Assembly: GCA_943735955.1 (NCBI GenBank) | Contig: OX030968.1 | Coordinates: 5,230,021-5,294,020, forward strand | Source of the DNA: Piscicola geometra | Lineage: Eukaryota > Annelida > Clitellata > Hirudinida > Piscicolidae | Direction of reading: 5' to 3' | DNA: 64,000 nucleotides | Shown here: positions 22,201-32,987 of the stretch, one piece after another | Numbering within the stretch: the first letter of the stretch is position 1 | How the letters are laid out: every line of letters begins with the position of its first letter | Program-made: the position numbers and the translations under genes | Notes under the pieces: model-generated | The model's input: the letters and a program-made list of their open reading frames with translations, nothing else | What the model was told of the DNA's origin: nothing | Databases searched by the model: none

Positions 22201-25200
22201 TGAAAAGGAATGAAAGTGGGGGAGGAAATGGAGAGGGATGAAAAGGGAGAATAAGTTAGGTGGAGGAGGGGTGGAGGTGGTAAGGGAGGCTGGGAGCAGG
22301 GTGGAAGAGCAGAAGGAATATGATGAGAGAGTTTATGGGTTTGAGGGAAGCAGATGTTTGGGAGTGTGGAAAAAACTTTTGAATAGAAAAAAGTTAATTA
22401 TGCTTTCAAAAAACTCAATTTTCAATTGTTTAAATTATCTTCTACATCACCAAAATCGCCATCCTAAACTCATCACTTCACTTCTACCACCAACACGTGC
22501 CATCATCATCAGCACGCACCTTATGGTGAGGGTGTACTTGATCATGGATATGTTGTTCTGGCCATCCTTGTCCACCGAAGATCTTCTGCCAGGACAGGCT
22601 ATCAAATCCCATGATCCACTCGGCGAGTAGTCATCCACATCCACCTTTTGAGAGGGGATGGAATGGGATAGAACGGATCGGATTGGAAAATGATTGGATT
22701 GGATGAAATAAAACACCTAGGATTGGAGTGAAAAAAGAATAATTAAAATGAGCATTCCAGTTGATTCTAAAAAAGGTTTCATTAAGGTAAAAGTGTGTTT
22801 TAAACAAAATCATAAGAGAAGTTTCACCTTTTCTTGTCCTTCGTACCACACCAGGTCCACCTGTCAACATCAACAAGGAACAAGCCATTTGAGAGCACTC
22901 GTTGGGCCACTGCATCTTCCACGCAAAAACTTTTTCCTTCTCACATTTTTCACACAATGGCACTTTCATCACACATCATCTTCCCATACCAACATAAACC
23001 CAACCACAACACATTACCAATTCCACATTACACTTTCCTTTCTAATTTTCTTTACGAAAATTTTTCCTCTTCTCGCCCACACTTCCCCACCGACAATAAT
23101 TTGCCATCTCCCCCATTTTCTCTGATCCCGAAACCCACACGTTTTTACTCACATTTATATTTCCACCCACACCCCTACTAACACATTTTACACCCACCAA
23201 CATTCACACACCCACAAACACTCACACACGCACCAACACTCACACACGCACCAACACTCACACACCCACCCAAACTCCCCTCCTCCCCCCTCGCAAACCT
23301 GCAGGCTGTTGAAGGTCCAGGATCCGAAGTCCATGTCGCACTGCTGTTCATCGAAGGGAAAGTACTCGACGTTGATGGTGCACGAGCTTTTGTAGATCGC
23401 CGGTGGAATCCATAAGACCTGCGTTCATGGGGGGGTTGCGTTCATGGGGGGGGGGGGGGGGGGGGGGTTGCGTTCATGGGGGGGGGGTTGCGTTCATGGG
23501 GGGGGGTTGCGTTCATGGGGGGGTTGTGTTCATGAGGGGGGGGGTTGCATTCATGGGGGGGGTTGCGTTCATGGGGAGGAGTTTGCGTTCATGGGGGGGG
23601 GTGCGTTCATGGGGGGGGGTGCGTTCATGGGGGGGGGGGGGGGGGTTGCGTTCATGGGGGGGAGTTTGCGTTCATGGGGGGGGGTGCGTTCATGGGGGGG
23701 GGGGGGGGGGTTGCGTTCATGGGAGGTGGGGTTGCGTTCATGGGGGGGGTTGCGTTCATGGGGGGGGGTTGCGTTCATGGGGGGGGGGGGGTTGTGTTCA
23801 TGGGGGGGGGGGGTTGCGTTCATGGGGGGGGGGTTGTGTTCATGGGGGGGGGGGGGTTGCGTTCATTAGGGGGGGTTGCGTTCATGGGGGGGGGGGGGGT
23901 TGCGTTCATGGGGGGGGAGGTTGCGTTCATGGGGGGGGGGGGTTGCGTTCATGGGGGGGAGGTTGCGTTCATGGGGGGGGTTGAGTTCATAGGGGGGGGG
24001 TTGCGTTCATGGGGGGGGTTGTGTTCATGAGGGAGGTTGCGTTCATGGGGGGGGGGGGTTGCGTTCATGGGGGGGGGGTTGTGTTCATGGGGGGGGGGTT
24101 GCGTTCATGAGGGGGATTTGCGTTCATGGGGGGGGTTGCGTTCCTGGGGGGGTTGCGTTCATGGGGGGGGGGTTGTGTTCATGGGGGGGGGGGTTGCGTT
24201 CATGAGGGGAGGTTGCGTTCATGGGGGGGGGGTTGCGTTCATGGGGGGGAGGTTGCGTTCATGGGGGGGGGTTGAGTTCATGGGGGGGGTTGCGTTCATG
24301 GGGGGGGGTTGTGTTCATGGGGGGGGTTGCGTTCATGGGGGGGGGGTTGCGTTCATGGGGGGGGGGGGTGTGTTCATATGGGGGGGGTAGCGTTCATGAG
24401 GGGGGGTTGCGTTCATGGGGGGGGGGTTGCGTTCTTGGGGGGGGTTGCGTTCATGGGGGGGGGGGGGGGTTGTGTTCATGGGGGGGGGTTGCGTTCATGA
24501 GGGGAGGTTGCGTTCATGGGGGGGGGGGGGGTTGCGTTCATGGGGGGGGTTGCGTTCATGTGGGGGGTTGTGTTCATGGGGGGGGGGGGGGGGGTTGCGT
24601 TCCTGAGGGGGGGTTGCGTTCATGGGGGGGGGATTGCGTTCATGGGGGGGGTTGCGTTCATGGGGGGGGTTGCGTTCATGGGGGGGGGTTGCGTTCATGG
24701 GGGGGGTTGCGTTCATGGGGGGGGTTGCGTTCATGGGGGGGGAGGGGGGGTTGTGTTCATGGGGGGGGAGGGTTGCGTTCATGGGGGGGGGGGGGGGTTG
24801 CGTTCATGGGGAGGGGGGGTGTTGCGTTCATGGGGGGGGGGTTGCGTTCATGGGGGGGGTTGCGTTCATGGGGGGGGGTTGCGTTCATGGGGGGGGGTTG
24901 CGTTCAGGGGGGGGGGGTTGTGTTCATGAGGGGGGGTTGCGTTCATTAGGGGGAGTTGCGTTCATGGGGGGGGGGGTTGCGTTCATGAGGGGGGGTTGCG
25001 TTCATGGGGGGGGGTTGCGTTCATGGGGGGGTTGCGTTCATGGGGGGGGGGTTGCGTTCATGAGGGGGGGGTTGCGTTTTTGAGGGGGGGGGGGGGGTTG
25101 CGTTCATGAGGGGAGAAGGGGGTTGCGTTCATGGGGGGGGGGGGGTTGCGTTCAAGGGGGGGGTTGCGTTCATAGAGGGGGGGTTGCGTTCATGGGGGGG

Positions 25201-28200
25201 GGGGGGGATTGCGTTCATGAAGGGGGGGGTTGCGTTCATGGGGGAGAGGTTGCGTTCATGGGGGGGGGGGGAGGGTTGCGTTCATGGGGGAGGGGTTGCG
25301 TTCATGGGGGGGGGGGGGGGTTGCGTTCATGGGGGGGGGGGATTGGGTGAGTGAGGGTGGCTGAGAGGTTAGAGGGAGAGGAAAGTCAAAAGTTTGGTGG
25401 GTAGAATAGATAAGAAGAGGCATGGGAGTTATGGTGAGGGATTTTGGGAGAGGGTTCTAGGTGGTTTGATGGACGATTCATGAGGCAAGTTGAGATGGAT
25501 TTGTGATGGGAGTCAGTGGGTGGAGTGGAAAGCACCATGTATCATAATAATTTGAAATAATTTGAAGCGTTTTTAGGAGAAAGGAAACGGTAATATTAAA
25601 TACAGTTTAAAAAATAAAAAACAGATAATAATGATTTGATAAAATATTATAAAATTGGAACTAATTTAAAGTTATAATAATTAAACTCATTGAAATTAAA
25701 TAATAATAAAACTAGAAAATAATAAAATAAAGATTTAGTACAAGTGGAATGTATAGATTAAATGAGAGTGTAAATGACGAGATGGTGACGTTGACTCGAC
25801 CTTGCCATTGTCGTGCACTATGAGGTTCGGCTTGAAGGACACTTCGTATTTGCCGTCTGCGCTGTTGTGTGGTGCGCCAGAGTGGAGTGGTGGTGATGGG
25901 TGGAGGGGAGTGGTGGTTGGAGGAGAGTGGTGGGTGGAAAGGTGGTGATGGGTGGAGGGGAGTGGTGGTTGGAGGAGAGTGGTGGGTGGAAAGGTGGTGA
26001 TGGGTGGAAGGGTGGTGATAGGTGGAGGGGAGTGGTGGTTGGAGGAGAGTGGAGGGTGAAGAAGTGGTGATGGGTGGAGGGAAGTGGTGGGTGGAGGGGT
26101 GGTGATGGGTGGAGAAGAGTGGGGGTTGGAGGAGAGTGGAGGGTGAAGAAGTGGGGATGGGTGGAGGTAAGTGGTGGTTGGAGGAGAGTGGAGGGTGAAG
26201 AAGTGATGATGGGTGGAGGGGTGGTGATGGGTGGAGGAGAGTGGTGGGTGGAGAGGAGTGTAGGGTGGAAGGGTGGTGATAAGTGGAGGGAAGTGGTGGT
26301 TGGAGGAGAGTGGAGGGTGAAGAAGTGGTGATGGGTGAAGGGGAGTGGTGGTTGGAGGAGAGTGGTGGTGGAAAGGTGGTGATGGGTGGAAGGGAGTGGT
26401 GGGTGGAGGGAAGTGGAGGGTGAAAAAGTGGTGATGGGTGGAAGGAAGTGGTGGGTGGAAGGAAGTGAAGGGTGGAAGGGTGGTGATGGGTGGAGAGAAG
26501 TGGTGGTTGGAAGAGAGTGGTGTGTGGAGGGGTGGTGGTGAGTGGAGAAGTGGTGATGGGTGGAGGCGAGTGGTGGGTGGAGGGGAGTGGTGTGTGTAGA
26601 GGAGTGATGGGTGGAGGGGACTGGTGGGTGGAAGGATGGTGATGGGTGGAGGAGAGTGGTGGGTGGAGGGGAGTGGAGGGTGGAGGGGTGGAAGGCAGTG
26701 GTGGGTAAAAATTCCTAACCTGAATCAAAAAACTTCAAGACTATTTGGCGTGGTAAGATAACGGTAGTGGAGATAGCGGTGGTGGTGATAGCGGTGGCGT
26801 TAGTGCAGTTGCATTGAAAAAGTTTCCACAGAGAAATCAAAGGTGTACCCACTGAAACATTCCAGCCCGACTAACAACACCAAAGCAACTACCCCTTCTA
26901 ACCACTAATCCACCCTATCTCCACTCTTCCCCTTCCCCTTTCACTCCACCCTTCTCCTTCTCACTCCATCCTTCCCCTTTCACTCCACCCTCCCCCTTCT
27001 CACTCCACCCTTCCCCTTCTCACTCCACCCTTCCCCCTTTCACTCCACCTTTCCATTGCCCTCCTCCCGCTGCACCGACTTGTTGAAGAGCACAATATCC
27101 GGCTTCCACCCCGAGCCAGAGTGGATCCTGAAGACGGTGATGCCGCCATAGTCTGCAGGGTCCCATCGCAGTTGGTAGTCGTGCCACACCTGCGTGCAAG
27201 GTGCTTCGGGAGAAGTTTGGAGGGAAACGGAGAAGAAGGAATTGAAGAAGGAATAAGATGTGAGGGAATTGAGTTGTGGCAAAGATTTGGTAGAGGGAGT
27301 ATGTTAGTGAAAGGGAAGTGGGGAAGCGGAGGTTGTGGAGGATTGAGGTGAAGTTGGGTCGAGTTTATTGCAAAAGAAAGCATTAAAAACAATTAGTTTA
27401 AATAATTTGTGAAAGATGTCTAAAAAAGGATTGATTCGAAAGGAGAGTCTGCAGCTGGTCTCACCATTCGCAACCACACGTTGCTCTTCAGAATCTGGTT
27501 CTTTTCATCCTGTAGAGCGAAAGTAAATGATGATGAAGATGTTCGTGATAGTGGGGATAGTAGTCTGATGAATTATTTTGTTTTCATCAATTTTTTTGTC
27601 TTTTCTTTTATTTTTCACTACCACCACCACTACCACCACCCCTACCCGCACCTCCACTACTATCACAAGACTACCATCATCACCGCCATCATTACCACCA
27701 CCACCCCCATCACTACTTCAGGTTTCCCGCTACAATCTCATTTTTCCATTTAAAATCTTTGCGCCTTTCATGAGCCTCTCCATCACCTACTCCACCTACA
27801 AATCCATCTACTTTTCCCTTGACCACATTGTGCCACCTTCATCCCTCTTCCACTCACCTTCTCCCGCGACCATCACACCCAACAATCTACCCCCTTTCAC
27901 CAACTCAGCACACCATCCAACCACTTTTCCCCCTACACTTTTCCACCAACTATCATTCTTTCCACAAACCACTACTCCTTCTAGCTTTAACCACCCACCC
28001 AGCCAACAACCACCCAGCCAACAACCACCCAAGCAATAACCACCCAACCAACAACCACCCAACCAACAACCACCCAACCAACAACCACCCAACCAACAAC
28101 CACCCAACCAACAACCACCCAACCAACAACCACCCAACCAACAACCACCCTTTCCACCAATCATCCCAACCACTAACCGCCATTTTTTCCACCAACCACC

Positions 28201-29783
28201 CCTTCTCTCACCAACCACTCTTTCCATCAACCACTCACACCACACCTACCACCCTTACCACTAACCTCCCTCCTCCTTCACCAACCACCACCCTTCCCTA
28301 CTACCATCCCTACCACCAACCAACCACCACCCTCCCCACAAACCCACCACATCGATCAACTGGTGCATTGCCATTTGGAACTGCACATACAACAGCTCGG
28401 ACATGTTGTTCACCGGACGAATGAGGGCGTTGTAGCCGCCGAAGAGGTTCGACACCAGTCGGTGTTCGTCCTCGCTTCCCAGGCCTTTGGTCGGTCAAGT
28501 TCGTTGGTGGAAAGTGTGGTGTGGTGGTATGGTGTCGTGTGGTGTGGTGGTATGGTGTCGTGTGGTGTGGTGGTATGGTGTCGTGTGGTGTGGTGTAGTG
28601 GAGGTGTGTTGTGGTGGGGAAAAGTGTAATGTGTTGTGGTGACGGTGTTTATGTGTGGTTTGGTGTGGTGATGGTATAGTGGAAGTGTGTTGTGGTGGGG
28701 GAAAGTGTGGTTTGGTTGTGGTATGAGGATGGTGGTGAAATGATGGTGGTGTGGTGTAGTATGGCGATTGTGGTGTGATGTGTTATTGCGGTGATTTGTT
28801 GTGGTGATGATGGTGGTGTGGTGATGGTAGTTATTGTGTGGTGATGGTAGTTATGATGTGTTGGTGGTCTGGTGATGGTAGTAATGGTGCGTTGTTAATG
28901 GTGTAATATGATGATGTGGTGTGGTGTGGTATGGTGATGATGATGGTGTGTTGTGGTGATGGTGGTTTGGTAAAAGTAGTGTGGTATGGTGTAGTATGGT
29001 GATGGTTGTGGAGTGCTTGCAGTGTAGTGTGATTTTTTGATGTAATGGTAGTGTGGTGTGGTGGTGGTGTGGTGTGGTGTGGTGTAGTGGTGGTGTGGTG
29101 TGTTGTGTTGTGGTGGTGGTGTGGTGGTGATGGTGGTGTATTGATAGTGGTATGTGATGGTGGTGTGGTGGAGTGTGGTGTGAAATGGTGTGGTGTGTAT
29201 TGTGGTGGTGGTGTGGTGTGATGATGGTGGTGTGATGTAGTGTAAATGTGTAGTGGTGGTTGTGGTGTATTGTTGGTTGGTGTTTTGTGGTGTGGTGGGG
29301 GCTATATGAGGATAGTAGAAGTCTTTTAATGGAAATGAAGTGTTGATAGTGATGATGGTGTAGTGCAGTATGGTGTCGGTGGCGTTCTATGGTATTTTTG
29401 TGATAGTAGTGTAGTGTGATGTAGTGATGATGGGGTGTTAAGGTTTGTGGGGTGATGTTGGTGTGATGATGGAAGTGTAGTAATAGTGGTGTGGTGTGGC
29501 TATGGTGGTTTGATGTGGTGGTGGAAGTGTGGGTGGTGGCGAGTGCGGTGATGGTGGCAGGGTGATGGTGGCAGGGTGATGGTGGCAGGGTGATGGTGGC
29601 AGAATGATGGTGGCAGGGTGATTGTGGCAGGGTGATGGTGGCAGGGTGATGGTGGCAGGGTGATGGTGGGGCAGTTGCAAGGGCGGCGACATGAAGCTGG
29701 AATGCACCTGAGAGTTGAGAAGCGTTGTGGCTTCGGAACGAGGAGAAGGCGATGATGGTGAAGACATTCAGCAGCACATGCAT
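19227..29783 (-). CDS. Nicotinic acetylcholine receptor subunit, non-alpha (beta1-like)
   Basis: Fourteen exons on the minus strand: 29,783-29,708; 28,484-28,348; 27,509-27,465; 27,189-27,080; 25,861-25,801; 23,418-23,299; 22,860-22,828; 22,644-22,520; 22,137-22,002; 20,963-20,821; 20,625-20,385; 20,116-19,934; 19,729-19,642; 19,333-19,227. The sum is 1,605 nt (534 aa) and all phases match. Role: subunit of a pentameric ligand-gated cation channel in the plasma membrane. Seen: signal peptide (about 1-25); 13-residue Cys-loop between C156 and C170; loop B GSWT; complementary-face tryptophan in [10 protein letters not shown]1 about 241-263; M2 about 271-290 with the -1' Glu and 9' Leu of cation channels; M3 about 303-325; long cytoplasmic loop; M4 about 483-504. 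Loop C (in exon 8) lacks the CC pair, so this is a non-alpha subunit. The C-terminus [20 protein letters not shown] resembles insect beta1 subunits. Least certain is the exon 11 donor at 20,384. Confidence 0.94.
19540..19636. repeat. (GAT)n beside the receptor exon 13 donor
   Basis: GATGATGAG/GATGCT run in the last receptor intron. It ends about six bases from the exon 13 donor at 19,641. Confidence 0.85.
20967..21110. repeat. GATGAAGATTAT-type degenerate repeat
   Basis: GATGATTATGAAGAT units beginning four bases upstream of the exon 10 acceptor (minus-strand sense) in the receptor intron. Confidence 0.75.
21160..21340 (-). mobile_element. tRNA-derived SINE, copy 1
   Basis: On the minus strand an A box (TGGCTTAGATGG, 21,309-21,320) and a B box (AGTTCGAATCC, 21,267-21,277) have tRNA-like spacing. 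They are followed by a tRNA-unrelated part with GTATAGTCTATA repeats and GACGTATGTCGTGTGAGTGG-like sequence shared with 59,000-59,190. It lies in a receptor intron, in sense with the gene. Confidence 0.8.
21480..22000 (-). repeat. CCCACCCCTTCCA minisatellite at the exon 9 donor
   Basis: Array of CACCCCTCCCACCCTTCC-like units (about 10-18 bp) reaching the donor of receptor exon 9 at 22,001. On the transcript it is purine-rich (GGGTGGGAAGGG). Confidence 0.92.
23421..25345 (-). repeat. G-tract minisatellite (GGTTGCGTTCATGGGGG)n
   Basis: About 90-100 copies of a unit with a constant TTGCGTTCAT core and a variable run of 6-15 G, filling most of receptor intron 5. It ends exactly at the exon 6 acceptor (23,419). 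On the transcript it is C-rich. The long open frames here are repeat artefacts. Confidence 0.97.
25880..26705 (-). repeat. GGTGGAGGGGAGTGGTG minisatellite
   Basis: Higher-order array of GTGGTGATGGGTGGA and GGAGTGGTGGTTGGAGGA subunits (composite period about 40-60 bp) in receptor intron 4. It begins about 20 bp upstream of the exon 5 acceptor. Confidence 0.93.
26935..27050 (-). repeat. CACTCCACCCTTCCCCTTCT minisatellite
   Basis: About six copies of a unit of about 20 bp (CTCACTCCACCCTTCCCCTT) in receptor intron 4. It ends about 30 bp from the exon 4 donor. Confidence 0.85.
28000..28152 (-). repeat. 14-bp minisatellite (CCAACCAACAACCA)
   Basis: About eleven copies of a 14-bp unit (CAACCACCCAACCA register) in receptor intron 2. 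Confidence 0.93.
28505..29330 (-). repeat. TGGTG-rich degenerate array in intron 1
   Basis: GGTGTGGTGGTATGGTGTCGT units (28,505-28,600) grading into TGGTGTGGTG/ATGGTGG DNA. On the transcript it is CACCA-rich. Confidence 0.85.
29543..29672 (-). repeat. 14-bp minisatellite (GGTGATGGTGGCAG)
   Basis: Nine near-identical 14-bp units starting about 35 bp from the exon 1 donor of the receptor gene. Confidence 0.93.
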
Positions 29784-29789
29784 CCCTTG

Positions 29790-30405
29790 CAGGCTACTGA
29801 ACGAGAATTTGTTTTATTTAAACTATAATTATTATCGATGTTGTCGTTCTTTTTGTTGTTACCGTTAGCTTGTTATTGTAGCTGATTTTCTATTTGTTTG
29901 TGGTTATTTTTTTCAGTTTATCTTTTGTTATTTTTAACAGTTGTTGAAATGACTGCTGTTAGTAATCAACTCTTGTTTTTTAACTGACTTGAAAACAAAA
30001 ATATTCAAACTTAAAAAATGATCTTCAAACCCATAAACAAAAATTAAATTCGAGTTCGCGCAGACCTTCAACTAGTTTTTTCAGAACTCAAACCATTTTC
30101 CTGATTCTTGTTTAAGATACATTCCGAACCTTTAGAGAGAACACTAAACGTGCTGAAGAACAATTTCACGTTAGCAAGATGAAGATTATGCTTCACAAAG
30201 CCTCAAGTTCTTCGCGAGTTCTGTGTGCTACTCTTCTTCATTTCAGAGAGCAATTTCAAAGTTATTGCAGCTTCTCATAAAGCTTTTCAGCAGTTCATTA
30301 GTTCAAGTCTCAAACTTTTCAATACGAATTCAAAGCTGTTTCGAGCATGCATGTTTATCTAAAACTTCTAAACATTTTTCTAATTGTTCTACATTCATCC
30401 TCGAA
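29790..30405. other. Region upstream of the receptor start codon
   Basis: About 600 bp of ordinary, moderately AT-rich DNA upstream (minus sense) of the first coding exon. It should hold the 5' untranslated region and promoter, but I see no clear TATA box or initiator to call. Confidence 0.4.
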
Positions 30406-30605
<200 letters not shown>

Positions 30606-30917
30606 CCATACATACAAAGCATTAAAACTATCTCAACAGTTTTAATATGATGTTGATCCATCTCCTCGGAATGCTGGAATGAACTCCATGTCTTCATGCA
30701 TCCATTTATTCATCAATCTATTCATCTATCTATTTTTTCATCCATTCTTTTATCAAGCTCTTCATTCATTTATCTATCCATCTTCTATCTATCCTTCTTT
30801 CTATCCATCTAACTATTCATCCATCCATCTATCCATTTATTATAATCCTTCAATACTTTCTTCAATCGTTAATTATTCCACCTCATTATCCTCTCCTACT
30901 CATTCTACTGTTTTTAT

Positions 30918-31170
<253 letters not shown>

Positions 31171-31351
31171 TAGGCATGCATGTGCTTCGTGTTCTAACGC
31201 CTGGAAGATTGTTTGTTTTCGGAAGTCTACTAAGAAGAAGAATAATAATTAGAGCTATTCCATGAAGAAACATTTTTAACGAATTTAATTAAACGATTAA
31301 AAATTTCAATCTTGTTTTAACGCAATTTGGTATAATCTAATTTGACATAAG

Positions 31352-31522
31352 GGATCATATTAAATAATCTAACACCCCTAAAAAATGCGTGGATTTACGT
31401 AGTAAAGGGGTGGAGCTTTAGGGTAAGGGTTGTTATTGAAAATTACTTTTAGTTGTTAAAAATCCTTAAACTCCGTCCCTTAACCACGTAACTCGGTGGT
31501 GTTAGATTATTTAATAAGATCC
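31352..31522. mobile_element. Small inverted-repeat element (MITE-like) 1
   Basis: Ends are inverted copies of GGATC-A/T-TATTAAATAATCTAACACC (25 bp, one mismatch) enclosing about 120 bp with no coding capacity. Inner sequences are also partly complementary (AACCCTTACC... versus GGTAAGGG-like). Confidence 0.75.
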
Positions 31523-31710
31523 AACACTAGCATGAAATAATAAAAAATTTCAAACAATTTAATTGAAAAAATCAATTTTTTCCGAATTTATTTAGAAAAT
31601 AAATCCATATTTGAAAGATGAAAAATGAATGCGTAAATAATCAAAATTTTAAATGTCACACATCAAGTTTGAGCTTGTTAATCAAGAAAACAAGCTTGTC
31701 TACTAGGCTA

Positions 31711-31918
31711 AGGGGCCATCCATAAAAGACGTCCACACAAAAGGGGTGAGGGGGGGTTCAGCAAAAAGTGGACAAGGGGGGAGGGGGTTTAGGAAAAATT
31801 GGATATCTACATCGCAGTGTATTTCAAGTGCAGTAGTTTTGCATAAATTTACTGCAAAATACTTTTAGTTTAATGACAAAAGCAAAAAAGTTGTGGACGT
31901 CTTTTATGGATGGCCCCT
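31711..31918. mobile_element. Small inverted-repeat element (MITE-like) 2
   Basis: 208 bp with perfect terminal inverted repeats of 27 bp starting AGGGGCCATCCATAAAAGAC, flanked on both sides by TA (31,709-31,710 and 31,919-31,920). A TA target duplication fits a Tc1/mariner-type mobiliser. No transposase inside. Confidence 0.85.
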
Positions 31919-32139
31919 TATGACATTTTCACATTTTTTCAGATTTTAATTTTGGAATGACTTAACATAATGAGAATAATGTCAATATAAGATATTTAGT
32001 ACTTTGTTACTTTTTCTTCATAAAAACTCCATGCCGAACGCGATTGAAATGTTTCATTGAAGTGCGGTATAATAGAAACGACAAAATGTTAGTTCTTTGA
32101 ATATCATTAATTCTTTTGTAAATACTTGAACTAATTTAA

Positions 32140-32580
32140 GTTCTTTAAAATCAGCAAGAGTTTTGGAACAACTATCTGAACAAGGTGTTTTCATTCCAAC
32201 ACCAACTCAACCTGCAATATACAAGGCAATGTTTAAGGCATCTGTTTGAGTCACAGGAAACACAGAAGAACTATGAAGAAACTCATATTGAAAATTTGGG
32301 ATCTGCACTTTGACAGCTAAAGTTAACAAAAAAGTTGTTTAAAAAAATCAGCATCGTGAAGTTCATCTAGCAGCACTAACTCTTGGTGAGGGAGGAGCTT
32401 CAATAATATGGAATAACCGGAGTGTTAGAACAATAGCATTTGTGGGAAAGTATTGAAGTTGTAATCTGTGATAGCACAAGTGTCAACACTGGAGTGAAAA
32501 TGAAGTTGTTGATCTAATCCAAAAAAAGTATGTTGTGAATGCTAATCTCGTTCCAGAAGCAGAATTTATTTTTTCAGGTG
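32140..32580 (+). pseudogene. Decayed transposon-type reading frame
   Basis: Broken plus-strand frame with a VICDSTSVNTGVK stretch (about 32,460-32,505) and short upstream pieces, full of stops. It resembles a conserved segment of a repeated invertebrate protein of probable transposon origin, but I cannot name the family. The same remnant recurs at 61,600-62,020 in the duplicated block. Confidence 0.35.
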
Positions 32581-32987
32581 GGTGGGTGGAGTGGCTAATA
32601 ATTATGACAACAAAAATTCAATATCATAACAATTTATTTTCTTTTTAACAATTAATAATTATGCTTTAAAAATTCTTCAACAAATTAATATATTTTATAA
32701 GATTAAAACATATGTATAGACCGAAGATATATATGAAAAAAACGTCTGAAACAATTATTGTGATAAAAACAATTTTTTCTCACAAAATTCAGCTTAAAAT
32801 AGAACACAAAACCAAGATCACTTGGCAAGAGAACTTCGTTATCATTAATTTGTCATTTAAATAATAGGATATAATAGAATGTAATATAATTTTTGTTGTC
32901 AATGCCCCTTCACAAACGAAGCGGCAAACTCAAGATAGCAAGTGAACTGAGAAGAGAAAGTTTGAAGAAGCATTCACGACGTGCAAA

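Noticed and set aside
22520..22644. Receptor as an alpha-type subunit
   Set aside because: The loop C region has no adjacent cysteines, so the alpha assignment fails even though the M2-M3 segment resembles insect alphas as well as betas.
23403..25354. Several Gly-rich open frames of 80-242 codons
   Set aside because: They are readings of the G-tract minisatellite, which lies in an intron of the receptor gene on the other strand.
25712..26728. 338-codon Pro/Ser/Thr/His-rich minus frame
   Set aside because: It translates the GGTGGAGGGGAGTGG minisatellite. Only 25,801-25,861 within it is a genuine exon, in a different join.
28851..29783. 310-codon minus frame starting with a signal-like peptide
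   Set aside because: The first 76 nt are real (receptor exon 1), but the continuation through the CACCA-rich repeat is intron read-through past a GTGCAT donor.
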